Of a stretch of DNA of 64,000 nt, positions 1-8,872 are shown in pieces. Below the pieces are notes generated by a model, which was not told the DNA's origin, made no database searches, and saw only the letters and a list, made by a program, of their open reading frames with translations. Within the stretch, counting starts at the first letter, position 1. Each line of letters begins with the position of its first letter. Both the position numbers and the translations under genes were made by a program. Origin of the DNA: Desulfosarcina alkanivorans (GTDB lineage Bacteria > Desulfobacterota > Desulfobacteria > Desulfobacterales > Desulfosarcinaceae); assembly GCF_009688945.1 (NCBI RefSeq), contig NZ_AP021874.1, forward strand, positions 1,426,001 through 1,490,000, written 5' to 3'.

Positions 1-192
1 ACGCCCCGCTTGTGGCTGCTGGAGGACAGCGCCCTGATTCTCGAACCCTGGGACCCGGAGTACGGCCGGGAAACCGTGTCCGTAAACGTTGATCGCCTGG
101 AAACGGATGTCCTGCCGGTGGGAGCGCCATTTTCACGGCTATGGCACCACCGGGGTCGCTCGCTGCCGGTGAGATGCAGGGGGGAAGGCTGA
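1..192 (+). CDS. C-terminal end of an unidentified protein (partial)
   Basis: An open frame enters from the left edge of the window in frame 1 and ends at TGA 190-192, giving the last 63 residues of a protein whose start lies outside. It is tryptophan- and arginine-rich (for example LILEPWDPEYGRE) with no domain I can name. There is no ribosome-binding site inside the window, so I read it as a truncated C-terminus rather than a short gene. It is followed directly by an AT-rich inverted repeat. Confidence 0.45.
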   Translation, partial: TPRLWLLEDSALILEPWDPEYGRETVSVNVDRLETDVLPVGAPFSRLWHHRGRSLPVRCRGEG

Positions 193-201
193 CGGGTTAT
201 G

Positions 202-283
202 TTTGAATTGAAAATTTTGAATTTTGAATTAAGGTCGTCCGGGCGATCAAAAATTTAAAACTCAAAATTCATCATTCAAAATT
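202..283. repeat. AT-rich inverted repeat built from reiterated TTTTGAAT words
   Basis: The left arm (202-232) repeats TTTTGAAT-like words, and the right arm (254-283) carries the reverse complement, ATTCAAAA. A short GC-richer centre separates them. It fills the gap between the partial gene and the 3' end of the minus-strand membrane protein gene. It has the same architecture as the elements near 14.1, 21.6, 26.0 and 29.2 kb, but with a different word. Whether it acts as a transcription terminator for the flanking convergent genes is inference. Confidence 0.6.
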
Positions 284-294
284 GGTGGTGTTGT

Positions 295-705
295 TCAAAG
301 GCGCTTCAGGCTGATTTTTCCATCACTGGCGGCAGTTACCTGGAAGTCGTCATCACCCAAGCGAAAGCCCTTGCGGGCCTGTCGCTCCTCGATCTGGTGG
401 GGGTAGCCGTAATGCGGGTCCAGTTCGAGGATGAACAGATCCATGTGAAGGGTGCCGCTGTGGCTGCCACGGTAGACGATGCGGGCGTTGCCTGCCCGGG
501 CGCCATGATTTTTGGCAATGATGACGCGACCGTTTTTTTCCAGCACCCGATCCGGGAACTCAGCGGTCGCACCGGGGGATGACTGCCAGTAATAGTCCGG
601 GTCCAATGCCCCGGCCCACAGGTACCAGACACATCCGAAAAAAAAGAGGCCGCAGGTCAGGAAGAAAACCACCGCCGGCCATTTGTGTTCATCGAAATTA
701 TTCAC
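295..705 (-). CDS. Small single-pass membrane protein, unknown function
   Basis: Predicted 136-residue protein. I choose the GTG at 705 because AAAGGTGG sits about 9 bases upstream; an open frame extends further (to 822) but without such a site. One hydrophobic segment at residues ~8-32 (AVVFFLTCGLFFFGCVWYLW core) is followed by a soluble, mostly polar C-terminal part, so it is probably anchored with the C-terminus outside. I do not recognise a family. Its upstream region contains a perfect 12-bp inverted repeat at 730-759. Confidence 0.6.
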   Translation of the reverse strand: MNNFDEHKWPAVVFFLTCGLFFFGCVWYLWAGALDPDYYWQSSPGATAEFPDRVLEKNGRVIIAKNHGARAGNARIVYRGSHSGTLHMDLFILELDPHYGYPHQIEERQARKGFRLGDDDFQVTAASDGKISLKRL

Positions 706-729
706 GGAGCAACCACCTTTCACAACAAA

Positions 730-759
730 ATTTGTTCCTCTTTCCAGAGAGGAACAAAT
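730..759. promoter_or_regulatory. Perfect 12-bp inverted repeat upstream of the membrane protein gene
   Basis: Arms 730-741 (ATTTGTTCCTCT) and 748-759 (AGAGGAACAAAT) are exact reverse complements around a 6-base centre. It lies 25-54 bases upstream of the chosen GTG start at 705 on the minus strand, where an operator or a leader hairpin would sit. No T-run follows on either strand, so an intrinsic terminator is less likely. Confidence 0.4.
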
Positions 760-849
760 CAAGGTATGCCCCTGAGCCATCTTTTTCAAGAAAAATCTGA
801 ACCAGTGCCCTGAATCCGCCATTGGGGCATTAGCCTGCGGAGGCGACCG

Positions 850-2406
850 ATGCTGCGTGTTTTCCAGACCGATATCTCAGACCCGGCGCAATTCGTCGTC
901 ACCCTGGAACTGGTGCCCGGCCGCGAATCAACCGGGCGTTCGGTGGACACGGTGATGGGCATTGCCAAAGATGCCTTTGCCGACGGGCGCATTTCGGCAG
1001 TCTCCATTACGGACAACCCCGGCGGCAACCCGTCGTTGAGCCCCGATGCCATCGGCTACCGGATTTTTTCAATCGGCATGGATGTCATCGTTCACTTTAC
1101 CTGCCGGGACATGAACCGCGTGGGCATGGAAAGCCGGGCCCTGCAGCTGGCCATGATGGGCATGAAAAATATCCTTGCCCTGACCGGCGATTATTCCGGC
1201 AAGGGATTCGGCGGGCAGGGGGCGCCGGTGTTCGACCTGGATTCCGTCAATCTGCAGATCATGCTCATGCTGATCAGCCGGCGCATGGCGGCCGCCGGCG
1301 ACCCGGACGGGTTTTTCACCGGCTGCGCGGTCTCTCCGTTCAAGCACACGGAAGGCGAATGCGTGGCCCAGTACGCCAAGATGAGCCGGAAAGTAGCGGC
1401 AGGCGCGCAGTTCATCATTACCCAGTTGGGTTACGACGCCCGCAAGTTTCACGAGCTGATCGGTATTCAACGGCACATGTCGCTCCAGGTCCCTACACTG
1501 GGCTCGGTTTACGTCCTCACGCCCAACGCGGCACGCATCATGAACCGCGGCCGGGTTCCCGGTGCCGTGGTCAGCGACCCGCTCCTTGGTGCCGTACAGC
1601 GGGAATGGCAGGACAGGCGCCAGGGGAAACAAGCCGCCATCGAGCGGGCCGCCCGCCTGGGGGTGGTCATGCAGGGCCTGGGGTATCGGGGCATTCACCT
1701 CGGCGGCATCCACCACGATTTTTCGGCCGTGGGAATGATTTTAGACCGTATGGAGCAGATCAGGGAGCACTGGCAGGCGTTTCTGCCCCAGTTCAATTTT
1801 CCACACCCCGGCGGTTTTTATGCATTCCGCGAGAAACCGCCCCAGGCGGCCACCGTTCCCCGTTTCGGCCTGCACCCCCGGCCGGTGCCGGTCCTCGACC
1901 GGGCGCTCTATCCACTGATGCGGCATTCCCACGGCCTGTTTTTCAATTTTGATTCCCCGGCAGCCCCCTTTTTTAAAACCATCTGTAAAACCCTGGACAG
2001 CGGTTTGGTCGGCCGGCTGTTCATGCACCTGGCCGAACATCCCGTCAAGCGCATGCTGCTCGGATGCCAGCAATGCGGCGACTGCGCGATTCAGCACGTG
2101 GGGTTCCTGTGCCCCGAATCCGGATGCCCCAAACACACCCGCAACGGTGCCTGCGGCGGCAGCCGTGACGGCATGTGCGAGGTCAATCCGGACCGGCAAT
2201 GTGTCTGGTACCGTGCCCACAGCCGGCTGGCAGCCCACGGGAACATCAAGTCCCTGTGCGAGGGGTGCGTCCCCCCGCGCATGTGGGAACTGAACCACAC
2301 CTCCTCCTGGCTCAATTTTCATCTGGGGCGGGATCACCAGAGCAACGGCAGCGAGATTGCCGGATTTTGCCGCCAGGCCACCTGCCGGTTGCTGGCGGAG
2401 GAGTGA
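850..2406 (+). CDS. metF: Methylenetetrahydrofolate reductase fused to a MetV-like C-terminal domain
   Basis: 518 residues. The first ~300 residues match the MetF TIM-barrel flavoprotein (opening VVTLELVPGRES, then SITDNPGGNPS, and NILALTGDYSG). Residues ~400-500 form the cysteine-rich MTHFR C-terminal domain (GCQQCGDC, then CPESGCPKHTRNGACGG). MetF reduces methylene-THF to methyl-THF. In acetogens and sulfate reducers the second domain occurs as MetV, a partner in the methyl branch of the Wood-Ljungdahl pathway. Here both are on one chain. The start ATG has GGAGG 6 bases upstream. The next gene begins 10 bases after the stop, so they are probably co-transcribed. Confidence 0.9.
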   Translation: MLRVFQTDISDPAQFVVTLELVPGRESTGRSVDTVMGIAKDAFADGRISAVSITDNPGGNPSLSPDAIGYRIFSIGMDVIVHFTCRDMNRVGMESRALQLAMMGMKNILALTGDYSGKGFGGQGAPVFDLDSVNLQIMLMLISRRMAAAGDPDGFFTGCAVSPFKHTEGECVAQYAKMSRKVAAGAQFIITQLGYDARKFHELIGIQRHMSLQVPTLGSVYVLTPNAARIMNRGRVPGAVVSDPLLGAVQREWQDRRQGKQAAIERAARLGVVMQGLGYRGIHLGGIHHDFSAVGMILDRMEQIREHWQAFLPQFNFPHPGGFYAFREKPPQAATVPRFGLHPRPVPVLDRALYPLMRHSHGLFFNFDSPAAPFFKTICKTLDSGLVGRLFMHLAEHPVKRMLLGCQQCGDCAIQHVGFLCPESGCPKHTRNGACGGSRDGMCEVNPDRQCVWYRAHSRLAAHGNIKSLCEGCVPPRMWELNHTSSWLNFHLGRDHQSNGSEIAGFCRQATCRLLAEE

Positions 2407-2416
2407 GAAATCAATT

Positions 2417-2764
2417 ATGAACGTCATCGCAGACCTGTGCATCGTGCCCATCGGCGCAGGCGTATCCGTCTCGCCTTACATCGCCGCCTGTCAGCGGATT
2501 CTGACCGACGCCGGACTGGATATCCGGCTGCATGCTTACGGCACCAACATCGAAGGTGAATGGGAGGCCGTGTTTTCCGCCATTCGTCGCTGTCATGAAC
2601 AGATCCACCGCATGGGGGCGCCACGGATCACCACCACTTTGAAATTCGGCACCCGCACCGACCGGGAGCAGCACATGGCCGACAAGGTGGAAAGTGTCGT
2701 CACCAAGCTCCATCAAGATGGACCGGAAGATTTTTTTTCGGAAATTCGCCGATCCTCCGGGTAG
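2417..2764 (+). CDS. MTH1187 family thiamine-binding protein
   Basis: 115 residues, matching the small ferredoxin-like MTH1187/YkoF family (DUF77): N-terminal ADLCIVPIGAG, then HAYGTNIEGEWEAVF and the conserved IHRMGAPRITTTLKFGTR segment. Members bind thiamine or related pyrimidines. The role beside a folate reductase is not clear. The start at 2417 is preceded by GAGAAAT. The 3' end overlaps by 52 bases the convergent small gene at 2713-2922. Confidence 0.85.
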   Translation: MNVIADLCIVPIGAGVSVSPYIAACQRILTDAGLDIRLHAYGTNIEGEWEAVFSAIRRCHEQIHRMGAPRITTTLKFGTRTDREQHMADKVESVVTKLHQDGPEDFFSEIRRSSG

Positions 2765-2922
2765 CTTAACAGTCGCCTGAGCCGGCGGTCGTATCCGCTT
2801 CGCCGGTCCCAGTTGGTTCGCTGTTCACGGGCAAACGGCACCGAAACCAGAAACCGCCGATCACGCACCCGGCGCCTGCCACCGTTGTCGGTGATCTCAA
2901 TGGCCGTCAGAATTTTATCCAT
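2713..2922 (-). CDS. Small arginine-rich protein, unknown function
   Basis: 69 residues, very basic, with reiterated RDRR/DRR motifs (RRRVRDRRF, then WDRRSGYDRRLRRL). The ATG is preceded by a strong GGGGAGG 5-11 bases upstream, the main reason to call it real. The 3' end overlaps the convergent MTH1187 gene by 52 bases. A nucleic-acid or polyanion role is only suggested by charge. I do not recognise the family. Confidence 0.6.
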   Translation of the reverse strand: MDKILTAIEITDNGGRRRVRDRRFLVSVPFAREQRTNWDRRSGYDRRLRRLLSYPEDRRISEKKSSGPS

Positions 2923-3364
2923 CCGTCACCTCCCCTGCCAGTGATCTCGAATCGGGCAAAACGGCGGGCCAGGAAGAACGCGCGAAGAGAGGACCGAATG
3001 ACGGGGACAGGAACGAATACGAAAAGAGGACATCAGGGACAGAAGCGATTGGTATGGGCTGCCATCTCAGATAATAGTCGACCGGGCCGTATCTGTCAAA
3101 ACGATTTCTGCTTTGGGTTGGCAAGCCCCCGGAACCAGAACCGGTACCCCTCACCCCAGCGTTGCAAACGCCTGTGCGCTTCAGCGCTGCGGCGACAAGG
3201 GTGACGCCGTCGTGTTTTATTACTGCGAACCCTTGGCAACAAAGGCGATGGCGTGCTCAGGTGTGCCCGTAAGGGCAAAAAAATAAAAAGCTCGGACAGG
3301 TTCCTTGAACAAACCGACGGTCAAGCCCTGCCCAAAACACAATAAGCACCATAACCTTTTGCAT
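2923..3364. other. Intergenic region without a recognised gene
   Basis: About 440 bases between the 5' end of the small arginine-rich gene and the 3' end of the flavoprotein gene. Open frames on both strands are short and lack ribosome-binding sites or family resemblance. The part at 3190-3270 has two loosely similar GGCRACAARGG stretches. I looked for riboswitch or RNA signatures and could support none. Confidence 0.4.
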
Positions 3365-4525
3365 TCATAGTATTTTATTTCTTAACCAAATCTTTTTTAT
3401 GAAACGGTGGGGGTTAAAAAATATGTCCGGTAACGGCATACCGCATGCGAAGCCATCCATCAGCGGAGATCCGGCAGCGGGTGAAGCAAGCAGCAGATGC
3501 CCCGCCGCAGGCAGGCTATAAAAAACGGCCGACGCCAGTCGAGAAAAAAGAAGGTCGCGCCGGACCGGTAACAATCTCCTGGCGTAGGATCGGCAGGCAT
3601 CGCCTCCGGTTTCCAACGCCTCCGAAACCGCGGATGCGGCTTGCTGACCACTGATGACGGCATGGTACACCCCTTCCCCCAGTAACGGGTCGACCAGCCC
3701 GGCGGCATCCCCGACCAGAAGAATCCGGCCGTGGCCGGGGCGATATCGCCATCCGCCGAGTCCCAGGTGAAACCCGGCCACATGCATCGGCAACGGCCCG
3801 CCAATCCTCGCAGATGCATAGTCGAGCAAGTCCTGACGGGTAATCCTGACATCCGCCCTCGATGTATAGAGTCCAACATTGAGGTGCCCCGCTTTGGGAA
3901 AGACCCACCCATATCCGCCGGGTACCCGGCTGAAATCGAAACCCAGGCACCGCTCCCGGGTCGGGATCGATTCCACGATACCTTCAACGCCAAGGCCGGC
4001 CCGAATCTCCGGAAACCGCCCCGTCAGTTGCCGGACCCGGCTGTGAACACCGTCGGCACCGATTAAAAATCGGCAACGAATCCGGCCCCCATCGGTAACC
4101 AATGAAACGCCCCGAACCGTTTCCGCAACGTGATGGATGCGTCCCACGACCGCGAACCGGACGCCGGCCGCCATGGTCTGCCGAAGGCAATAATGATCGA
4201 AAGCCGATCGCTCGACCATATGGCAAACGGGATCGACACCGGAAAGCTGTCGCCGGTTGCGCATCCGGCAACTGATGGACAGGCTGCTCACCGTTTTGCG
4301 GATGACCGGATCAATCGGATACCGAAGGGCACGAACCGCCTTAACCGTCAGCCCGCCGGCACAGATTTTCCTGCGCGGGAATTCGGTCCGGTCCAACAAG
4401 AGCACCCGAGCACCCCTGATCGCCAGGTCATAGGCGGCGGCACACCCGCCCGGCCCGGCGCCGACGATCAGCACATCCGCCTTTCGTGAATCGGCTGGCC
4501 GGTCGACGAACGGGTCAGGGCACAT
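3365..4525 (-). CDS. Geranylgeranyl reductase family FAD-dependent oxidoreductase
   Basis: 386 residues. N-terminal Rossmann motif ADVLIVGAGPGGCAAAYDLA, then the family's PRRKICAGGLT segment, FLIGADGVHSRVR near residue 160, and the second FAD motif ILLVGDAAGLVDPLLGEGV near residue 285. These are hallmarks of the GGR/ChlP group of flavoproteins that saturate isoprenoid chains, for example of quinones. The substrate here is unknown. GGAG lies about 7 bases before the ATG. The start overlaps the end of the DUF4185-like gene by 11 bases, so it is the last gene of that minus-strand run. Confidence 0.85.
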   Translation of the reverse strand: MCPDPFVDRPADSRKADVLIVGAGPGGCAAAYDLAIRGARVLLLDRTEFPRRKICAGGLTVKAVRALRYPIDPVIRKTVSSLSISCRMRNRRQLSGVDPVCHMVERSAFDHYCLRQTMAAGVRFAVVGRIHHVAETVRGVSLVTDGGRIRCRFLIGADGVHSRVRQLTGRFPEIRAGLGVEGIVESIPTRERCLGFDFSRVPGGYGWVFPKAGHLNVGLYTSRADVRITRQDLLDYASARIGGPLPMHVAGFHLGLGGWRYRPGHGRILLVGDAAGLVDPLLGEGVYHAVISGQQAASAVSEALETGGDACRSYARRLLPVRRDLLFSRLASAVFYSLPAAGHLLLASPAAGSPLMDGFACGMPLPDIFFNPHRFIKKIWLRNKIL

Positions 4526-5690
4526 GGTCGCTCCGCCTTGACTTAATCGTGGTCAAAAAAGCACCGCGAACTACCCGCGGGTAGTACAATGCCGGATAGT
4601 CGTTCAGGCGTTCCGGATCCATATGGTTGGTGGCGTAGGTGATGGCCAGGCCGTTCCCGGTCAGGAAACAATGGGGTTTGGCGGCATAGATCAGCACGCC
4701 TGGGATGGTTTTTTCCGGCGGCAGGTAAAACCGGGTCAAGGCCCCCCAGGGGCCCTGGGGAGAGGCTGCGGTTCTGAACCCCAGGTCGGCGGCACCGAAA
4801 CCAATGGTCTGAATCTGTACGTAGCGATTGAGATGCGGTTCGTGGCAGACGCCGAATTCGCTCTGCGCATCGGCGAACAGAACGGCCGGCCCTGCCTGCA
4901 TCCGGTTTTCCGCGAGCCAACCCGCATCGTCTCCGCACCACCACTGTGGATCCCGCAGGTCTCCGGCAGCGGCATTATTTTCCGGCCAGCGCGCCAGATA
5001 GGCGCGCTGGCCGGAAGCGTCGCAGCCATAGGCATAGACAAATCCGTCCCGGGCCAGGATGCCGCCGGTGCCCGGTATGATGCCAAACCGGGTCGGATCC
5101 CGTTTGGCCCGGAAGCTCCGCCACCGGTCCGGCGTTTCATCCGGATTGTCGACCATCACCGCCTGCCATCCGGTCAAGGCAAACCCCAATGGGTTGGGGG
5201 CGGTGTTGACCGCGGCAAGAAAAATAAGCAGGCGCGTGCCGATGCGAATCCCGTCACCGGGCCAGTACCACGTCGCGCCCCGTTCAGGAAAAAACGACGC
5301 CGGCTCGGCATGCTGCGCCCGTTTCCAGAAAAAAGCCATGCTGGCCCCTGCCGGGTCATATCCCTTCTGGATGCCGATACTGTTGCGGATCATCCCGGCC
5401 TGCCGGCGGCTGCCCTGCCCTTGGGCGTCCACCAGCGTGTCCCCGAACAGCCAGAGAACCCGGCCCTTCCCCAGGTCAACGCTATGGGCATCATCGGCGC
5501 CCATCCACCGGCCATCCTGACGGAAGAGACGCTCGGCCGCCGGCCATGGGCGCACCGATAAACGCGGGGTCGGTTCATCCGCAGCCGGGCCATCACTTCC
5601 CGCACAGGCGGTGCACACCGCCATCATGAACGACAGGAACAGGGCCCGCAGCCTTCCTGCCGGAATCATGGCCCGCCCGCCTGCAGTCAT
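4515..5690 (-). CDS. DUF4185-like exported beta-propeller protein
   Basis: 391 residues from the ATG at 5690; a second ATG at 5669 is also possible. An N-terminal hydrophobic segment ends in CTACAGS, an imperfect lipobox, so it is probably exported and perhaps lipid-anchored. The body carries VLWLFGDTLVD near residue 75, then MIRNSIGI, WYWPGDGI, GPAVLFADAQ and LAITYATNH. This pattern resembles DUF4185, five-bladed glycosidase-like propellers. It starts 2 bases after the penicillin acylase stop and runs into the flavoprotein gene, so the three form one transcription unit. Enzymatic activity is unproven. Confidence 0.65.
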   Translation of the reverse strand: MTAGGRAMIPAGRLRALFLSFMMAVCTACAGSDGPAADEPTPRLSVRPWPAAERLFRQDGRWMGADDAHSVDLGKGRVLWLFGDTLVDAQGQGSRRQAGMIRNSIGIQKGYDPAGASMAFFWKRAQHAEPASFFPERGATWYWPGDGIRIGTRLLIFLAAVNTAPNPLGFALTGWQAVMVDNPDETPDRWRSFRAKRDPTRFGIIPGTGGILARDGFVYAYGCDASGQRAYLARWPENNAAAGDLRDPQWWCGDDAGWLAENRMQAGPAVLFADAQSEFGVCHEPHLNRYVQIQTIGFGAADLGFRTAASPQGPWGALTRFYLPPEKTIPGVLIYAAKPHCFLTGNGLAITYATNHMDPERLNDYPALYYPRVVRGAFLTTIKSRRSDHVP

Positions 5691-5692
5691 GA

Positions 5693-8098
5693 TCAGGGCG
5701 CCGCCGCCCGGGGCGTCAAGGTCAGCACGGATCGTGCGTGCCCGTTGATCTCGCGATCACTGAACCACCAGTACATCTTGCGGCCGTCCATGAATGCCGC
5801 CACCTGGTCCTTGGCATGGGGGTGGAACACCCGACCGGCCACCCCGCCGGAGATCACCGCCAGCACCTTGTCCTCGTCGGCCAGGTCGGCAACCATGCGC
5901 AGGGCTGCGGAGACGCTTACCGAATACGGGTCATCGTATTCATATCTTCCCCGGTAGAGCGCCTCCACGGACCCGGATGCCGGATGCGTCCCTGCGCCCA
6001 GAAACCCCTTGCCGAATCCGTTTCGACGAATGGGACTGACGAACGTGTGCCGGTGCACGTTTCCCCACTGCCAGCGGTCCGGATGGCTTCCCAGGGAGGC
6101 CGACAGGCCGGCCTGAGCGTCCCTGGCCGCCCGGACCAGGATATCCCGCCTGGTTTCGACCCTCCCCTCGGTGGTCGTGTCATCGAACCAGTGGGCCAGG
6201 GCGTTGGTCAGCACCATCTGCTGAAACCGCTCCTGCCAGAAATACCAGACCTTGAGCATCTTTGCGGCCAGGTCGTCTCCCAGTTCATCGGCGAAGGTCA
6301 GCCAGGCGAAGCGTTCGTAGACGGCATGAAACACGGTGGCGCCCACGGCGTCGATGTCGTCATGCCGGTCCCACTGGTCCAGTATCTCGGCCAGTTCCCG
6401 GGTTTCCGGGCTGCCGTTCAGAACCGCTGCAATGTAGGGCACCAGTTTTTCGGCCATCAGGTTGCGGGTATCCCGCTGGTAATGCCAGTGATCGTCGACG
6501 CTTTTCTGTCCGGGGGCGTCCATCAGCGCCCTGAGCCGCCGGTATCGATAGGAGGGAGACTGGTAGGACGAGTAGTAATAGGGATAATCGTGCGTTACCG
6601 TGTGATGGTTGCAGGTGCCCACCCATCCCTTGTCCGGGTTGTAGGCGTGGGGCATCTGTTCGAAAGGCACAAAGCCGCGCCAGTTGTCACTGCTGTCGGT
6701 CACCGCCAGGGGAACGGTTCCGTCTCCGGCGGAACGAACGGGCAGCCGGCCCGAGACGTGCCAGCCGATGTTGCCGTCCGTATCGGCAAAAACGAAATTC
6801 AGCATGATGACATTGGCCCGGGCCAGCGCACGCCGGATGTCGGCCACATTCCGCGCGCTGATCATCCCGGTGACCCCGATGGCCGGGGCCATGGTTTCAA
6901 GGGGCGCCCACCTGAGGCTCATCACCGTGTCCGTTTCCAATCCCTTGAGCACATCGGATACCACCGGCCCCCGGCGGGTGTATCGCAGGGTCAACGATTC
7001 TTCCCTGAACCCTGATTCAGCATGCTTGTCCCGGATCCTCATGGTTTCCCGGACAACGGTAAACGGAATGGAGCGATCGCCCTCCAGGTAGTGCCCGGGG
7101 TTTTCCGGATCAACCGTTTCCACATACAGGTCCTGCATGTCGCCGTAGGCATTGGTAATTCCGACGGCAACATGCCGGTTGCGAAAAATCGGCATCAACG
7201 GCAGCCCCGGGATGTGAACACCGACGACCCGGCTGTCCGGCGTGAAGAGCCCGGCCGGATACCATGGGCCGGGAAGGATGCGGGTTTCCAGGTGGGGATC
7301 ATTGCAGACGACCGGCATGCCGCCGGCGGACATCCGGGGACCGGCCACCCAGTTGTTGCTGCCCACTTCGAGGGGGCCCGCATCGAGAAAGCCCAGCAGG
7401 GCCGCATCTGTCCGGATATTGCTTGAAGCCGTCGGAGAAGCGGACAGCTTAGCCGGGGGGGGGGGCTCATCATCCGGGTTGATGTTCAACGGGAAAATTT
7501 CTCTGGCCCGCGCTTCCCCGAGCCGTTCCACGAGCATCTGGGCGACAATCTCGGTCTTCAGGTTGGCCGACGTATCCCAGCTCATGTAATACAGAATGGC
7601 CAGGCTGTCGGCAATCGACCACGGTTCCGGTGCCAGACCGGCCAGTTTGAATTCAAGCGGAAAAGAGTCCTGGCCGGTCCTGATGTAGGCATTGATGCCG
7701 TCCACATAATTCTGGAATAACCGACGGGGTTCCGGGGCCAGTATCCTGGCATGGGCGATGGCCTGCCGGTGCAGGCCGAGGGTCCGGTGCCGGATGTCCA
7801 GTTTTCTGGCTTTCTCTCCGGCCAGTTCGCAGATTCGGCCTTCGGCAAAAAGCCGTGTCAGGGTCATCTGGAACAACCGGTCCTGGGCGGTGACATACCC
7901 CAGGGCCCGCATGGCATCATCCATTGTATCGGCATGGATATAGGCCATGCCCTTATCATCCCGAACCACTTTTACGGGGGCATCGATGCCCGCCAGGACC
8001 AGGCTGCCCCCGGTCGGGTAACGGTTGAGTCCGGCACATCCGGCAAACACAGACAAGCTGAGCATCAGCGGCAACCAAAACCGGGCCATCAGGCGCAT
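5693..8098 (-). CDS. Penicillin acylase family (peptidase S45) lipoprotein
   Basis: 801 residues. The signal peptide ends in the lipobox VFAGC, with lipidation predicted at Cys21. The precursor is an Ntn-hydrolase of the S45 family. The N-terminal alpha region has VVRDDKGMAYIHA and GYVTAQDRLFQM. The autocatalytic site is at EVGSNNW, where Ser247 would become the nucleophile of the beta chain. NDPHLE and the GITNAYGDMQDLY segment follow as in the family. Such enzymes cleave amides such as acyl-homoserine lactones or beta-lactam side chains; the substrate here is unknown. AGGAGG precedes the ATG. Confidence 0.88.
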   Translation of the reverse strand: MRLMARFWLPLMLSLSVFAGCAGLNRYPTGGSLVLAGIDAPVKVVRDDKGMAYIHADTMDDAMRALGYVTAQDRLFQMTLTRLFAEGRICELAGEKARKLDIRHRTLGLHRQAIAHARILAPEPRRLFQNYVDGINAYIRTGQDSFPLEFKLAGLAPEPWSIADSLAILYYMSWDTSANLKTEIVAQMLVERLGEARAREIFPLNINPDDEPPPPAKLSASPTASSNIRTDAALLGFLDAGPLEVGSNNWVAGPRMSAGGMPVVCNDPHLETRILPGPWYPAGLFTPDSRVVGVHIPGLPLMPIFRNRHVAVGITNAYGDMQDLYVETVDPENPGHYLEGDRSIPFTVVRETMRIRDKHAESGFREESLTLRYTRRGPVVSDVLKGLETDTVMSLRWAPLETMAPAIGVTGMISARNVADIRRALARANVIMLNFVFADTDGNIGWHVSGRLPVRSAGDGTVPLAVTDSSDNWRGFVPFEQMPHAYNPDKGWVGTCNHHTVTHDYPYYYSSYQSPSYRYRRLRALMDAPGQKSVDDHWHYQRDTRNLMAEKLVPYIAAVLNGSPETRELAEILDQWDRHDDIDAVGATVFHAVYERFAWLTFADELGDDLAAKMLKVWYFWQERFQQMVLTNALAHWFDDTTTEGRVETRRDILVRAARDAQAGLSASLGSHPDRWQWGNVHRHTFVSPIRRNGFGKGFLGAGTHPASGSVEALYRGRYEYDDPYSVSVSAALRMVADLADEDKVLAVISGGVAGRVFHPHAKDQVAAFMDGRKMYWWFSDREINGHARSVLTLTPRAAAP

Positions 8099-8167
8099 GG
8101 GGTCCTCCTGAAAAATCTGGGTGAATGGGGATGGAAAAACGCGGCGTTCTGCTTTTTCAATAATCCG

Positions 8168-8863
8168 TCAGGAACGGTAAAACTGCCGGATATAATCCTC
8201 GTAATAGGAAAAGGACCAGTGCCGGTGCTGCAGCAGGTCGGCAGCCGCCTGGCCGTCTCCGGCACGGATCAGTTCAACCAGCTGGCCATGTTCCCGGCAG
8301 TTGTGACGCTCCCATTCCCGAATGTAGCGCCGGCGGGGAAAATCGTACAGCCGCTGCTTGAAGGGCAGGACGATTTTTTTAATCTGCCGGTTGTCGGACA
8401 GGTCCAGAAAAAGGTTGTGAAAGGCAATGTTGGCCTCTAAAAATTCAGCATAATGACCGTCAAAATCGTCTTGTTCGATCAAGGCCGTCATGCCGTTGTT
8501 GATCGCCGTCATGGCATCGAGGCGATCGTCTGTGAACCGGTCGCAGACCGCCGCGATCACGGAGGCTTCCAGGGCCCCCACGATGCCATAGGCGTCGGCG
8601 ACGTCCTGGAGGGTCAACCGGTTCATCAACACCCCCCGCCGGGGCAGGATGGTGACAAATCCTTCGCACTCCAGCTGGATAATCGCATCGCGAAGCGGCG
8701 TTTTGCTGATCCCCAGCCGCTCACTCAGTTCATTGAGCCGGATATATTCGTCGGGAACGATCCTGCCGCTTTGCATTTCAGCGCGAAGATACCGGTAGAC
8801 CTGCTCCCGCAATGATCGCAGCTCAAAAGGGGTGGCCGCTTTTTTATCTGTTGGCGCAAGCAC
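8168..8863 (-). CDS. GntR family transcriptional regulator with FCD domain
   Basis: 231 residues. The winged helix at residues ~15-80 reads LREQVYRYLRAEMQSG, then LNELSERLGISKTPLRDAI and GFVTILPRRGVLM. A FadR C-terminal (FCD) helical ligand-binding domain follows, with the metal-binding histidine segment HNLFLDLSDN. It begins 9 bases after the aminotransferase stop with a GTG start, so it is co-transcribed with that gene. It probably regulates it, perhaps through the palindrome at 10345-10360. Confidence 0.88.
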   Translation of the reverse strand: MLAPTDKKAATPFELRSLREQVYRYLRAEMQSGRIVPDEYIRLNELSERLGISKTPLRDAIIQLECEGFVTILPRRGVLMNRLTLQDVADAYGIVGALEASVIAAVCDRFTDDRLDAMTAINNGMTALIEQDDFDGHYAEFLEANIAFHNLFLDLSDNRQIKKIVLPFKQRLYDFPRRRYIREWERHNCREHGQLVELIRAGDGQAAADLLQHRHWSFSYYEDYIRQFYRS

Positions 8864-8872
8864 TTGTTTTTC

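Noticed and set aside
3096-3278. A 60-residue minus-strand frame rich in arginine
   Set aside because: No ribosome site and no resemblance to a family.
3190-3310. Possible riboswitch or structured RNA before the flavoprotein gene
   Set aside because: The two GGCRACAARGG stretches do not match any riboswitch consensus I know, and the region is downstream of the flavoprotein gene on its strand.
5738-7015. A long plus-strand frame opposite the penicillin acylase gene
   Set aside because: Shadow of a GC-rich gene; the minus strand carries all S45 motifs.
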